A stretch of DNA of 58,619 nt from Steroidobacter agaridevorans (GTDB lineage Bacteria > Pseudomonadota > Gammaproteobacteria > Steroidobacterales > Steroidobacteraceae). Each line of letters opens with the position of its first letter. Position 1 is the first letter of the stretch. The stretch lies in assembly GCF_009932555.1 (NCBI RefSeq), contig NZ_BLJO01000008.1, positions 1 through 58,619 of the forward strand. Direction: 5' to 3'. Below, one piece after another: positions 17,596-25,979 of the stretch. Below the pieces are notes generated by a model. The model searched no databases. It was not told where the DNA came from and worked only from the letters and a program-made list of their open reading frames with translations. Made by a program: the position numbers and the translations under genes.

Positions 17596-18351
17596 ATGAA
17601 AGAAACGTCTGCAACTGCGTCGGGAAAGATACCTTCCGTAGCTGATCGCCGGACTTTTCAGTCGCAAATCGATTCCCTGCGAATTCGCGAGAAGCAGCAC
17701 AAGAAGGCGGGGGATGCGATTGCCGCCGCCCGCCGACGGTTACCCATGGTCGAAGTCGACGGCAGCACGCCGCTGATCTCAGATCGAGGCGAAGTGACGC
17801 TGCTGGACGCGTTCGAAGGTCGCCGAATGCTGATCGCTTACTACTTCATGTGGCATCACGGGTATTCTGCCGCAGATCAATGCGAGGGCTGCGCGCTCTA
17901 CACGGCACAGGTGCGCGAGGTGTCCTTTCTGCAGTCGCGCGATATAACTTATGCGACGTTCTGCCAAGGGCCCTATGAAGCGAGTGCACGCTATCGCAAG
18001 TTCATGGGCTGGGAGTTGCCCTGGTACTCGGTGCAAGGGAAATCGCTCGACGCGCTCCTGGCCGGTCGGCGTGCGCACAGGATGTACCTCATCTGCTATC
18101 TGCGACTAGGATCGAAGGTGTTCGAGACGTACTGGACGACGGGTCGCGGCGTCGAGGTGGTGGGCAACAATTATTCGTTGATGGACCTGACGGTCTATGG
18201 GCGCCAGGAATGGTGGGAAGATTCGCCTGAGGGCTGGCCGCAAGCGTGGAAGGATGACGAGAACAACAATCCGTACCGGATCGACGGGCGCCCGATCGTT
18301 CAATGGCCCCGCGTTCGCGCCGGCCACTCCGACGATCTCGGCACGCCCTGA
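17596..18351 (+). CDS. DUF899 thioredoxin-fold protein
   Basis: A 251-residue soluble protein of the DUF899 family (thioredoxin-like fold). Family features are the opening helix RREKQHKKAGD-like charged segment, ALP(M)VEVDG, a VTLLDAFEGRRMLIAYYFMWH strand-turn-strand, and a Cys pair in DQCEGCALYT (Cys96 and Cys99), where thioredoxins have CxxC. YRKFMGWELPWYSV then SLDALLAGR follows the family order. The start has GGAGG about 5 bp upstream. Function is unknown; the fold suggests a thiol-redox or peroxide-related role. The C-terminal 100 residues are longer than many members and contain several conserved aromatic residues. It stands alone between treY and a small unknown gene. Confidence 0.85.
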   Translation: MKETSATASGKIPSVADRRTFQSQIDSLRIREKQHKKAGDAIAAARRRLPMVEVDGSTPLISDRGEVTLLDAFEGRRMLIAYYFMWHHGYSAADQCEGCALYTAQVREVSFLQSRDITYATFCQGPYEASARYRKFMGWELPWYSVQGKSLDALLAGRRAHRMYLICYLRLGSKVFETYWTTGRGVEVVGNNYSLMDLTVYGRQEWWEDSPEGWPQAWKDDENNNPYRIDGRPIVQWPRVRAGHSDDLGTP

Positions 18352-18526
18352 GAATCGCCGCGCGCGTTCGTCTGCGCGGCATACGCCGCGCGTCAGCGCG
18401 CGCAACGCGACCAAAAAAATCAGATCGCGGCAGCGTACAAACGGGTCTGTTTATATATACAGCCTCCAAGGGCCTGCGTATGATCGGCTCATCCGACTCG
18501 AGCCCGACCCACCGCAGGAGGATCTC

Positions 18527-18949
18527 ATGTCTCACACAGCCTTGTCCGAGCTGATCGAGCACGAGCGCATCGAGCTCATGCAGGTGCATGCCATGGTCCG
18601 ATGTTTGAACGACGTGCTGCTGTATTCGGACGACGATGACTCATCGATGCACGCCGACGTGGCGCTGGTGATTGCGCGCCTGGTGAATGAATCTGTTGGC
18701 CGGTTGGAGAAGGTCCGCGCGCGAGTCGCGGAACTGGAGCAAGCTGCGGTGGCGCCGCCGAATCAGGTGCGCGAGCAGCGCGCCACTTACTGGGTCAGCT
18801 CGCGACGGAGCAACTGTGGTGAACTCGATGACGGGGGCGCGCGGCGATCGGATGGCTCGGAACCTTGGCTGATGGTGCGCGATTGCTTGGATGATGCGCG
18901 CACAGGAGAGTATTCATGCAAGCCGAGTTCGAGAAATTGGGTGAGCTGA
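18527..18949 (+). CDS. Hypothetical protein, helical
   Basis: A 140-residue soluble protein I do not recognise. The first 80 residues are a convincing helical protein (IEHERIELMQVHAMVRCLND, then LVIARLVNESVGRLEKVRARVAELEQ) with good start GGAGGATCTC-ATG. The last 50 residues are Ser/Arg/Asp-rich and less protein-like, and the reading frame runs 34 bp into the next gene. A +1 shift or an earlier true stop could explain the weak tail. A short palindrome (CTGT-TTATATAT-ACAG, 18448-18463) lies upstream and may regulate it. Confidence 0.6.
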   Translation: MSHTALSELIEHERIELMQVHAMVRCLNDVLLYSDDDDSSMHADVALVIARLVNESVGRLEKVRARVAELEQAAVAPPNQVREQRATYWVSSRRSNCGELDDGGARRSDGSEPWLMVRDCLDDARTGEYSCKPSSRNWVS

Positions 18950-19395
18950 TCAAAGATATCCGCGTCGCCATGGTGACCACCGTGGAGCCGGATGGAACGT
19001 TGCACACGCGGCCGCTGGCGTCATTGGCGTACGAGAATGATGGTCAGTTGTGGTTCTATACCGCGATCGATTCGGCCAAGGTCGATGAAGTCATGCACGA
19101 CGTGCGCGCGAGTGTGGCGTTTGCCGATACGGCCAAGGATGCATACGTCGCCGCATCGGGCACAGCGGACGTCGTCAACGATCGTCGGCGCATCCACGAG
19201 CTGTGGACGCCGTTCGCCAAGCCCTGGTTTCCGGACGGTCCGGACGATCCGAAGCTCGCACTGTTACGTGTGCACGTCGAGCGGGCCGAGTATTGGACGT
19301 CAGCAGGCAAGGCGGCCTATTTGTTCGGCGTCGCCAAGGCTGCGGTTACCGGCAAGCGCACTCACTTAGGCGATAACCGCAAGCTGACTATGTAA
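18916..19395 (+). CDS. Pyridoxamine 5'-phosphate oxidase-fold protein (general stress protein 26-like)
   Basis: A 159-residue split-barrel flavin-fold protein. LIKDIRVAMVTTVEPDGTLHTRPL, LWFYTAIDSAKVDEV, ASVAFADTAKDAYVAASGTADV and LWTPFAKPWFPDGPDDPKLALLRVHVERAEYW follow the order seen in the general stress protein 26 branch of the PPOX family. These bind FMN or FAD but their reaction is generally unknown. The ATG at 18916 has GGAGA 6 bp upstream. The start lies inside the previous frame's tail, so the two may be coupled. Confidence 0.85.
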   Translation: MQAEFEKLGELIKDIRVAMVTTVEPDGTLHTRPLASLAYENDGQLWFYTAIDSAKVDEVMHDVRASVAFADTAKDAYVAASGTADVVNDRRRIHELWTPFAKPWFPDGPDDPKLALLRVHVERAEYWTSAGKAAYLFGVAKAAVTGKRTHLGDNRKLTM

Positions 19396-19397
19396 GT

Positions 19398-19727
19398 TCA
19401 ACCGCGCCCCGGCGCTGCATCCCCATGGCATTCGTAGTGCTGCACTGTCCGGGGCCGTTCCAATAGATATTTGTCGTCCAACGGGTAATAGCGGGCCAGT
19501 TCGATGTCGTCGCCGGCGAACGCGCGGATCGATTCGAGTGAATCCCACCAGCTCAGCGTAATTACTTCGGTGCGTTTATCGTCCAGATCGCGCACGGCGA
19601 TGGCGGCGCCGCGATTGCCCGGCGTGGCCCGGTAATCGTCCAGGCCTGTGCCTTTTATATAGTTCACATATTCATCGCGGTGCTCGCGGCGGATCACGCC
19701 TCGCCATTCACGCAGGATGCTGCTCAT
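19398..19727 (-). CDS. Antibiotic biosynthesis monooxygenase-like (ABM fold) small protein
   Basis: A 109-residue protein with the dimeric ferredoxin-like alpha/beta pattern: EWRGVIRREHRDEYVNYI, then AAIAVRDLDDKRTEVITLSWWDSLESIRAFAGDDIELARYY. This matches small ABM-type heme or quinone monooxygenase-fold proteins, many of uncertain activity. The ATG at 19727 has a G-rich AGGGGG site; a longer in-frame reading lacks protein-like sequence and overlaps the yihY start. It is convergent with the PPOX gene (2 bp apart). Confidence 0.7.
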   Translation of the reverse strand: MSSILREWRGVIRREHRDEYVNYIKGTGLDDYRATPGNRGAAIAVRDLDDKRTEVITLSWWDSLESIRAFAGDDIELARYYPLDDKYLLERPRTVQHYECHGDAAPGRG

Positions 19728-19796
19728 TGCTGTCGTCCCCCTGGAATCCTTCGGGTCGGGCCGTGCGTTCGAGCCTATGGACAGGAGCGACGGCGG

Positions 19797-20669
19797 ATGA
19801 ACGTGGCGGCAAAAATCTGGAACTTGGCCAAGTGCGCGGTGACCAGCTGGGTCACGGATCGGTCCTCGGCAGCCGGCGCGGCGCTCGCGTTCTACTGCGC
19901 CTTCTCGCTGGCCCCGTTGCTGATCATCCTGCTCACCGTCGCTGGCTGGATCGTAGGCGCGGAGGCTGCTTACGGGCAACTAAGTGACACGTTGACGCAA
20001 CTGTTCGGACGCGCCACCGCCGCGGTCCTGCTGGAGGCGATGAAACAGTCGCAGGAGTCTGAAGGACTCGCGGCGGCCGCGGTCAGCATCGTCAGCTTGA
20101 TCGTGGGCGCCACGACCGTCTTCGCCGCGCTCGAGGAAGCACTCGACAACATCTGGCATGCGCAGGCGCTTGCGCCGACGGGCGTCTGGGGCTGGTTGAG
20201 GGTGCGGATCCTTTCGTTCGGCGTGATCCTGGCGGTGGGGTTCCTGTTGCTGGTTTCGTTGTCGGTAACGTCCGCGCTCGCGGCGTTACGTTCCATCATC
20301 GCCGCGCGTTTCACGGAGCTCGTGGTGGTGGCGGCCTTGCTCGATTTCGTGATTTCACTGTCGCTGGTGGCGGGGCTGATCGCGATCATCTATCGCTATC
20401 TGCCCTCGAAGCGGCTGCCCTGGCGTCCGGTGCTGATCGGCGCAGTGGTCACTGCCTTGTTGTTTCATCTCGGGCGCTGGCTGATCGGGTTGTATCTGGC
20501 GAACTCGACGCAGCCGTCCGCGTTCGGTGCGGCGGCATCGTTCGCCGCAATGTTGCTGTGGCTGTACTACTCGGCGCAGATATTTCTATTGGGCGCGGAG
20601 TTCACCGCCTGTGCGGGCGGCGTGAAAGAAGAGAAGCGGCCGGATGCTGAGTCAGTGAAGGAACGCTGA
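19797..20669 (+). CDS. YihY/virulence factor BrkB family membrane protein
   Basis: A 290-residue inner-membrane protein of the YihY/BrkB family (older name ribonuclease BN is misleading). The N terminus has SSAAGAALAFYCAFSLAPLLIILLTVAGWIVG, the family signature, and about six hydrophobic segments follow, including SFGVILAVGFLLLVSLSVTS, LVAGLIAIIYRYLP and FAAMLLWLYYSAQIFLLGAEF. The C-terminal 20 residues are charged and cytosolic. The start has AGGAG 9 bp upstream. Its stop overlaps the convergent DUF1857 gene by 18 bp. The role of the family is poorly known. Confidence 0.9.
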   Translation: MNVAAKIWNLAKCAVTSWVTDRSSAAGAALAFYCAFSLAPLLIILLTVAGWIVGAEAAYGQLSDTLTQLFGRATAAVLLEAMKQSQESEGLAAAAVSIVSLIVGATTVFAALEEALDNIWHAQALAPTGVWGWLRVRILSFGVILAVGFLLLVSLSVTSALAALRSIIAARFTELVVVAALLDFVISLSLVAGLIAIIYRYLPSKRLPWRPVLIGAVVTALLFHLGRWLIGLYLANSTQPSAFGAAASFAAMLLWLYYSAQIFLLGAEFTACAGGVKEEKRPDAESVKER

Positions 20670-21119
20670 GAATCTGCGGGCCTGCCGGATCCTTTCGATG
20701 TCGGAGGCCTGATAGGCCGAGCGGCGCGCCTGATCTTCTTCCTCATCGCGCACGGCTTCCAGCCCCTGGATCTCATAAGTGAAGCGAACGAACAGCGCTT
20801 CCGGCGCGGGCTCTTCGATGCGGATGGTCAAGGTGCTGCCGGCGAACGAGCCCTTGCAGTCGGCACGGATGATCACGGAATCTCCCGGAGCCAGCTCGAC
20901 TTCATCGGCCAGGCAATGCGGGCCACGGTGGATTTCACGGCGCAACCGGCCCGGGGCGATCTCACATACATTGGCGGTGTCGATGGATTCGTCGACCGTT
21001 TGGGGCGCGACGACGGTGTGATGCAGGCCGCGCCACAGCTGTTCGCGCGTCAACCACGGGCTCACGAGGTTGTCGGGATCGTTGATCCGGACAATGTGCT
21101 CGTGATGCAGGGTGCTCAT
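20652..21119 (-). CDS. DUF1857 (AtaL-like SRPBCC fold) protein
   Basis: A 155-residue soluble protein of the START/SRPBCC helix-grip type. HEHIVRINDP, LTREQLWRGLHHTV, ANVCEIAPGRLRREIHRGPHCLADEVEL and LTIRIEEPAPEALFVRFTYE follow the DUF1857 order closely. Such folds bind hydrophobic ligands in a cavity; no substrate is known. The ATG at 21119 was preferred to a TTG upstream because the family begins with the HEHIVRI strand. It is followed upstream by a DUF4382 lipoprotein gene on the same strand, 47 bp away. Confidence 0.75.
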   Translation of the reverse strand: MSTLHHEHIVRINDPDNLVSPWLTREQLWRGLHHTVVAPQTVDESIDTANVCEIAPGRLRREIHRGPHCLADEVELAPGDSVIIRADCKGSFAGSTLTIRIEEPAPEALFVRFTYEIQGLEAVRDEEEDQARRSAYQASDIERIRQARRFSAFLH

Positions 21120-21166
21120 GGCGACCGCTAGAGTGACGGCCGCCGTCGATTCGTTCAAGGGCGCGA

Positions 21167-22072
21167 TCAGGGCAGATTGCGCGTGATGGTTTCGCCGTCA
21201 TCGACATCCACGTTGACGACATTGCGGAACAGCAGGTCCTCGTCGGTCAACGGCTCGTCGTCGTTGCCGATGCAGGTGACCGCCATCGTGTAACTGCCCG
21301 CCGGCAGATATCGCAATGCGTAAACGAACCCGCCTCCCACAGTGAAAATGGGCGAGGTGGCGAACGGCTCGACGCCGGCGCCGTCGATGTCGTCGGGGGT
21401 GACATCTGAATTCTGGAACAGATAGACAGCGCCGCGCTCCAGGGTGCCGGACAGGCAGGTGACACTCACGTTGCCTTCGATGCGGCTCATCTCGCTCGAT
21501 TCGACGGCGCGCAGCGTCGGGGTGAGCGTGTACTCATCGGTGTCTTCGTCGAAGCTGAGCGACTTGCGCAGGTCCAGCAACAGCGTGAACGATTCGCTGC
21601 TGCTCTCGTTGTCCTCGATTTGGAAGCTCAACGATGCAGGGGCGCTGTCGGCGAGGTTCAACGGAAACTGCGTGCCGGCGAAGGTGCTGACGAAGGCGTC
21701 GTCGGCCCGATCTTCGTCGAACAGCAAGCGCACCCCGGTGTAAGTCCCCTCGGAGAGCTGCTCGCTGGTGAACAGCCGGAGCACGCCGTTGTCGTCGGCG
21801 AGATCGATCAGGTCGACTTGCTCGCTGCCCCTGAACTCCATCGTCTCGGTGCCGCCGCCGCTTTTGGTGAATTCCAGCCCGCGGATGTCGGCGACCACCT
21901 GGGTGATGTTCGGATCGGCGGGCAGCTCGGTGCCCAGGTCCATGGTGACCTCGCCTTCGCAGCCGGCCAGCAGGGCCAGTAAACCGAGCACGCCCAGGCG
22001 AGCGATGCCGCCACGGGCCAAGCTGAACTGCGGGGAAGCTGAACGTTGCATAAAAGCCATGAAGCGCACCAT
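21167..22072 (-). CDS. DUF4382 domain lipoprotein
   Basis: A 301-residue predicted lipoprotein. The signal LGVLGLLALLAGC ends in a lipobox. The mature part has a beta-rich DUF4382 domain (about residues 45-200: MDLGTELPADPNITQVVADIRGLEF, LIDLADDNGVLRLFTSEQLSEGTYTGVRLLFDED, TLLLDLRKSLSF), then a prealbumin-like carboxypeptidase-regulatory-type fold (GNVSVTCLSGTLERGAVYLFQ to LPAGSYTMAVTCIGND). Both are surface-exposed binding folds. The ATG at 22072 has AAGG 4-5 bp upstream; later Met codons within the n-region are possible. Function is unknown. It is divergent from a small membrane-protein gene. Confidence 0.8.
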   Translation of the reverse strand: MVRFMAFMQRSASPQFSLARGGIARLGVLGLLALLAGCEGEVTMDLGTELPADPNITQVVADIRGLEFTKSGGGTETMEFRGSEQVDLIDLADDNGVLRLFTSEQLSEGTYTGVRLLFDEDRADDAFVSTFAGTQFPLNLADSAPASLSFQIEDNESSSESFTLLLDLRKSLSFDEDTDEYTLTPTLRAVESSEMSRIEGNVSVTCLSGTLERGAVYLFQNSDVTPDDIDGAGVEPFATSPIFTVGGGFVYALRYLPAGSYTMAVTCIGNDDEPLTDEDLLFRNVVNVDVDDGETITRNLP

Positions 22073-22274
22073 CGATCCTTGCCCGTAAGCATCCCTGATT
22101 CTGATGCAGGAGTCCCGCTCTTGGTCACGATCGTACGGAAGAAAGTTCCCGCCGGCATCCTTGGTGATTGTGGCTTCCCGCAAACGTCTCGGCCAAGCGG
22201 TCCGGCTGCCCGAAAGGACACATCACAGCCAGTGCACCCGCCAATACTCTGCGCCACGGATGGAGGAAGTCATC

Positions 22275-22529
22275 GTGGAACGTGGTGTCGTCGTCGGCGG
22301 GCTGATGATCTGCGGCAGTTTTCTGCTCGCGGCGATGCTCAACCGTTCCGCAATGGAAGAGGCCCCGGCGCCCGTGCCGCCGCCCGCCGCCGTTCAGCCG
22401 CTCGCGACGCCCGGCGCCGCCGATTGCGCCGAAGTGAGCCCGCACACCGAGACGAACGCCATCGTCGTCGAAGCCGAACCGCCTGCCGCTGACCTTATGG
22501 TCAATGGGCGCGAAGCCTGCCCCCGCTGA
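22275..22529 (+). CDS. Small membrane-anchored hypothetical protein
   Basis: An 84-residue protein with one membrane segment at about residues 5-23 (GVVVGGLMICGSFLLAAML) and a short Pro/Ala-rich tail holding a few Cys. I chose GTG at 22275 because GGAGGAAG sits 8 bp upstream; an in-frame ATG at 22260 would place that site inside the coding sequence. Topology, with the tail in the periplasm, is inferred. I do not recognise the family and cannot assign a function. It could also be spurious, as the tail composition is ordinary for this genome. Confidence 0.5.
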   Translation: MERGVVVGGLMICGSFLLAAMLNRSAMEEAPAPVPPPAAVQPLATPGAADCAEVSPHTETNAIVVEAEPPAADLMVNGREACPR

Positions 22530-22711
22530 GAATCGATCCGCCGCTGAAGCTTTCACCGGTTTGAAGCCGCGGCTGGTTGCATGCCACCGCATTAGCGTGC
22601 GCTCCGTTCTCCTCCCGCTCGGACGCTCGTTGCAGCCAGTCGCGGCTTCTCCTGAATGTATCCCGTTCAGCTCAGTTACCATCCGCTGCTCGTGCATCGT
22701 TGGGGCAGCTT

Positions 22712-23761
22712 GTGGTTGGAGCGAATCGGGCGTTCGTGGGGCTGTTGGCGCTGGCGCTCGCGCCTGTCATCGGTGGATGCGCACGCGCGCCCCAGGAACT
22801 GGCCATCTCCGGGCCGACCATGGGGACGACCTACTCCATCAAAGTCGCGTCCGCGCCCGCTGATGTCGATGCCCATGCGTTGCGGTCCGCTGTCGATCAG
22901 GTGCTCGATCGCATCGATCGCAGCATGTCGGGCTATCGCGCCGACTCGGAGATCTCCCGGTTCAATGCCTCGCCGTCGACCGACTGGGTCGAGGTCTCCG
23001 CCGATCTCGCCATCGTGGTCGATCGTGCGCTCCAGGTCAGCCGCGACTCCGGCGGCGCGTTCGACGTAACGGTCGGGCCGCTGGTCGCCGCATGGGGCTT
23101 CGGGGCGGAGGGCGAGCCCATCGATCTGCCCGATGAAGCAAAGCTCGCCGAGCTGCGAGCGCGCGCGGGTTATCAGAAACTCGAGGCGCGCTTGCAGCCA
23201 CCCGCGCTTCGGAAGTCCGATGCGAGCGTGCAGGTCGATCTCAACGGCATCGCGCCGGGATATGCGGTCGATCTCATCGCCGAGCGCTTTCAAGGCCTGC
23301 ACTTGAGCGATTTCATGATCGATCTCGGCGGTGAAGTGCGTGGGCAGGGCCGGAATGCTCGAGGTGAGGCCTGGCGAATCGCGGTCGAGCGTCCTATCGA
23401 CGCGGAACCCGAGCCGTACGCCATCGTAACTTTGGATAATGCATCGGTGACGACTTCGGGAGAGTATCGTCACTACTTCGATCGCGAGGGACGCCGCTAC
23501 TCGCACACCATCGACCCGCGTACCGGACGGCCTGTCGAGCACAGTCTCGCATCGGTAGTGGTGGTCGGCTCGACGACGATGGATGTCGATGCCTGGGCGA
23601 CGGCGCTCAACGTGCTCGGCGCCGATGCCGGACGTGAGCTGGCCCTGAAGCGCGGCATGCCCGTGATGTTCATCGATGTGCAAGGCACTGAGTTGCGTTC
23701 GGTGACGACGCCACAGTTCGACGCTTACCTTTCATCTGATAAACCCAGCAGCAGGAAATAA
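22712..23761 (+). CDS. apbE: FAD:protein FMN transferase ApbE family lipoprotein
   Basis: A roughly 350-residue periplasmic protein that moves FMN from FAD to a Thr or Ser of target proteins. Signature parts are MGTTYSIKV, DVTVGPLVAAWGFG, VDLNGIAPGYAVDLIAERF, IDLGGEVRGQGR, TSGEYRHYFDREGRRYSHTIDPRTGRPV and MDVDAWATALNVLGADAG. A hydrophobic FVGLLALALAPVIGGC segment is a lipobox. The start codon is uncertain: GTG at 22712 gives a typical lipoprotein leader, but an ATG at 22577 would add 45 residues. It is followed 3 bp later by an M20 hydrolase, so the two are in one operon; a flavinylation target is not obvious in the window. Confidence 0.9.
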   Translation: MVGANRAFVGLLALALAPVIGGCARAPQELAISGPTMGTTYSIKVASAPADVDAHALRSAVDQVLDRIDRSMSGYRADSEISRFNASPSTDWVEVSADLAIVVDRALQVSRDSGGAFDVTVGPLVAAWGFGAEGEPIDLPDEAKLAELRARAGYQKLEARLQPPALRKSDASVQVDLNGIAPGYAVDLIAERFQGLHLSDFMIDLGGEVRGQGRNARGEAWRIAVERPIDAEPEPYAIVTLDNASVTTSGEYRHYFDREGRRYSHTIDPRTGRPVEHSLASVVVVGSTTMDVDAWATALNVLGADAGRELALKRGMPVMFIDVQGTELRSVTTPQFDAYLSSDKPSSRK

Positions 23762-23764
23762 ATC

Positions 23765-25072
23765 ATGAAGTGGATGATTCCGACCAGCCTGGCCATGACG
23801 GCGATGTTCGGCGCGGCCACCGCCGACGCGCAGATTTCGGGAGCGCAGATCGATGCCGCTGCCGGCAAGGTGGAAGCGAAGGTCATCGGCTGGCGTCGGG
23901 ATATTCATCAGCATCCCGAGCTGAGCAATCGCGAGACGCGCACGTCGAAGCTGGTCGCGGATCATTTGAAGAAGCTGGGTCTGCCGGTGCGCACCGGCAT
24001 TGCCCGCACCGGTGTCACTGCCGTGCTGAAGGGCGGCAAGCCGGGGCCGGTGATTGCGTTACGCGCCGATATGGATGCGTTGCCGGTCACCGAACAGGTC
24101 GATGTGCCGTTCAAGTCGACGGTGACGACCGAGTATCTGGGCAAGAAAGTCGGCGTCATGCATGCCTGCGGTCATGACTCGCATGTCGCGAACCTGATGG
24201 GCATCGCCGAGATGCTGGTGGGCATGAAACAGGATCTGCCCGGCACGGTGCTGTTCATATTCCAGCCGGCCGAAGAGGGCGCGCCCGAGGGCGAGCAGGG
24301 CGGCGCTTCGTTGATGATCAAGGACGGTGTGTTCAATGAAGTGAAGCCGGAAGCCGTGTTCGGCCTGCATGTCACATCGACGCTCAACAGCGGGATCATC
24401 GGGTATCGCTCCGGGCCGTTCATGGCGGCGTCGGATTCATTCCGCATCGAAGTGCAGGGCCGGCAGTCGCACGGCTCGCGCCCGTGGTCGGGCGTGGATC
24501 CGATCGTCGCGGGCTCGCAGATCGTGATGGGATTGCAGACCATCGTCAGCCGCCAGATCGACATCACCGAGCTGCCGGCGGTCGTGACCATCGGCAAGTT
24601 CGATGGCGGCGTTCGTCACAACATCATCCCCGACAAGGTCGAAATGTTCGGCACGCTGCGCACGTTCGATAAGGACATGCGCGCCGACATCATGAAGCGC
24701 ATCGACGTCACGGCGACCAACATCGCGGAGTCCACCGGCGCGCAGGCGAAGGTCATGTTCAACCCGGGCAACAATCCGGTAGTCATGAACAACCCTCAGC
24801 TGACGCAGCGGTCGCTGCCGTCGCTGAAGCGTGTCGCGGGCGAGGACAAGGTTGTCACGCTGCCCTTGATCACCGGGTCCGAAGATTTCGCGTACTACGC
24901 GGACCTCATCCCCAGCCTGTTCTTCTACGTCGGTGTGACGCCGCCCGGCCAGGATGCAAACGCGGCTCCGAGCAATCACTCACCGCTGTTCTATATCGAC
25001 GAGCCCGGCATCGCGTTCGCAACGCGCGCTTTGGCCTCGGTAGCGGTCGATTATCTGCAGGGTGCGAAGTAA
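23765..25072 (+). CDS. Exported M20 family amidohydrolase
   Basis: A 435-residue metallopeptidase-fold amidohydrolase (hippurate/IAA-amino-acid hydrolase type). A Sec signal (MKWMIPTSLAMTAMFGAATADA) indicates periplasmic action, unusual for a family often cytosolic. ALRADMDALPVTEQ, MHACGHDSHVANLMGIAEML and FIFQPAEEG are the metal and catalytic motifs (His, Asp, Glu). A dimerisation domain with SHGSRPWSGVDPI follows, then HNIIPDKVEMFGTLRTFD. Substrates may be N-acyl amino acids. It begins 3 bp after apbE and ends abutting the cobB stop, so the two are convergent with no gap. Confidence 0.92.
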   Translation: MKWMIPTSLAMTAMFGAATADAQISGAQIDAAAGKVEAKVIGWRRDIHQHPELSNRETRTSKLVADHLKKLGLPVRTGIARTGVTAVLKGGKPGPVIALRADMDALPVTEQVDVPFKSTVTTEYLGKKVGVMHACGHDSHVANLMGIAEMLVGMKQDLPGTVLFIFQPAEEGAPEGEQGGASLMIKDGVFNEVKPEAVFGLHVTSTLNSGIIGYRSGPFMAASDSFRIEVQGRQSHGSRPWSGVDPIVAGSQIVMGLQTIVSRQIDITELPAVVTIGKFDGGVRHNIIPDKVEMFGTLRTFDKDMRADIMKRIDVTATNIAESTGAQAKVMFNPGNNPVVMNNPQLTQRSLPSLKRVAGEDKVVTLPLITGSEDFAYYADLIPSLFFYVGVTPPGQDANAAPSNHSPLFYIDEPGIAFATRALASVAVDYLQGAK

Positions 25073-25813
25073 CTAGCTCAAGCGCGCCAGCGCCGCTTCC
25101 ATCGTATCGCCGATCCCGTCATGGATGACGAGGTCGGCGATCTCATCCAGCGGCGTCGGGTCGCGGTTGACGATCACGAGCTTCGCGCCGTTTTGCTTGG
25201 CGCGCGCAGGGAAGTCGGCGGCCGGAAAAACGGACAGCGACGAGCCGAGCACTAGAAACAAATCGCACGCGAGCGTTTCTTCCTGAGTGCGCCGCATGGG
25301 CAGCTCGGGCATTTGCTGGCCGAAAGAAATGGTGGCGGTTTTGAGGATGCCGCCGCAGCGTTTGCAGGGGCCGACGGTGTTGGTCGCCTCGAACTCACGT
25401 TGCAACTCGTCGAGCTCGACACGGCTCTGGCATTTCAAACATTTCGCGTAAGTCGAGTTGCCGTGCAGCTCGATGACTTTCTCTTCAGGGACGCCCGATA
25501 CCTGATGCAGGTTGTCGACATTCTGAGTGACGACGACACTGGCACGCCCGGAGCGAATCAACTCCGCCACGGCGAAATGGCCGCGATTCGGCTTCGCGCC
25601 GACCCAGCCATCCGCATTGCTGAAACGACGTCGCCATGCTTCGCGGCGTGTATGTTCAGACGCGACGAATTCCTGGAAATAAATAGGCTGGATTTTGCTC
25701 CAGATGCCGCCAGGGCTGCGGAAATCCGGGATGCCGGACTCGGTGCTGATACCTGCGCCACTGAAGATGAGCACGCGCCGGCTGGCGCGGAGCAGATCGC
25801 TGAAGTCAGTCAT
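25073..25813 (-). CDS. cobB: NAD-dependent protein deacylase, sirtuin (CobB/Sir2 type)
   Basis: A 246-residue sirtuin that removes acyl groups from lysines using NAD. GAGISTESGIPDFRS (residues about 19-33) binds NAD, TQNVDNLHQVSG and VIELHGN carry the Asn, Asp and catalytic His, and four Cys in AKCLKCQS and GPCKRCGG make the zinc site. SFGQQMPE and LVLGSSLSVFPAADFP complete the fold. It is complete for a single-domain class III-like enzyme. The substrate is not readable. Its stop meets that of the M20 gene. Confidence 0.93.
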   Translation of the reverse strand: MTDFSDLLRASRRVLIFSGAGISTESGIPDFRSPGGIWSKIQPIYFQEFVASEHTRREAWRRRFSNADGWVGAKPNRGHFAVAELIRSGRASVVVTQNVDNLHQVSGVPEEKVIELHGNSTYAKCLKCQSRVELDELQREFEATNTVGPCKRCGGILKTATISFGQQMPELPMRRTQEETLACDLFLVLGSSLSVFPAADFPARAKQNGAKLVIVNRDPTPLDEIADLVIHDGIGDTMEAALARLS

Positions 25814-25979
25814 AAGGGTCAGCGGTGGACGGAGGACGATCAGTTAAGAGGTGGGAGGAAGGGGTCTCCTCTTTATACTCTCACGTACCGCCCATCGCGC
25901 CTACCGCCAACCTACCGCAGCCGTTTTACCGGCTCCGGCATTCATAAACGGCCGAACGCCGCGGTCCGTTCCGTCGCGA

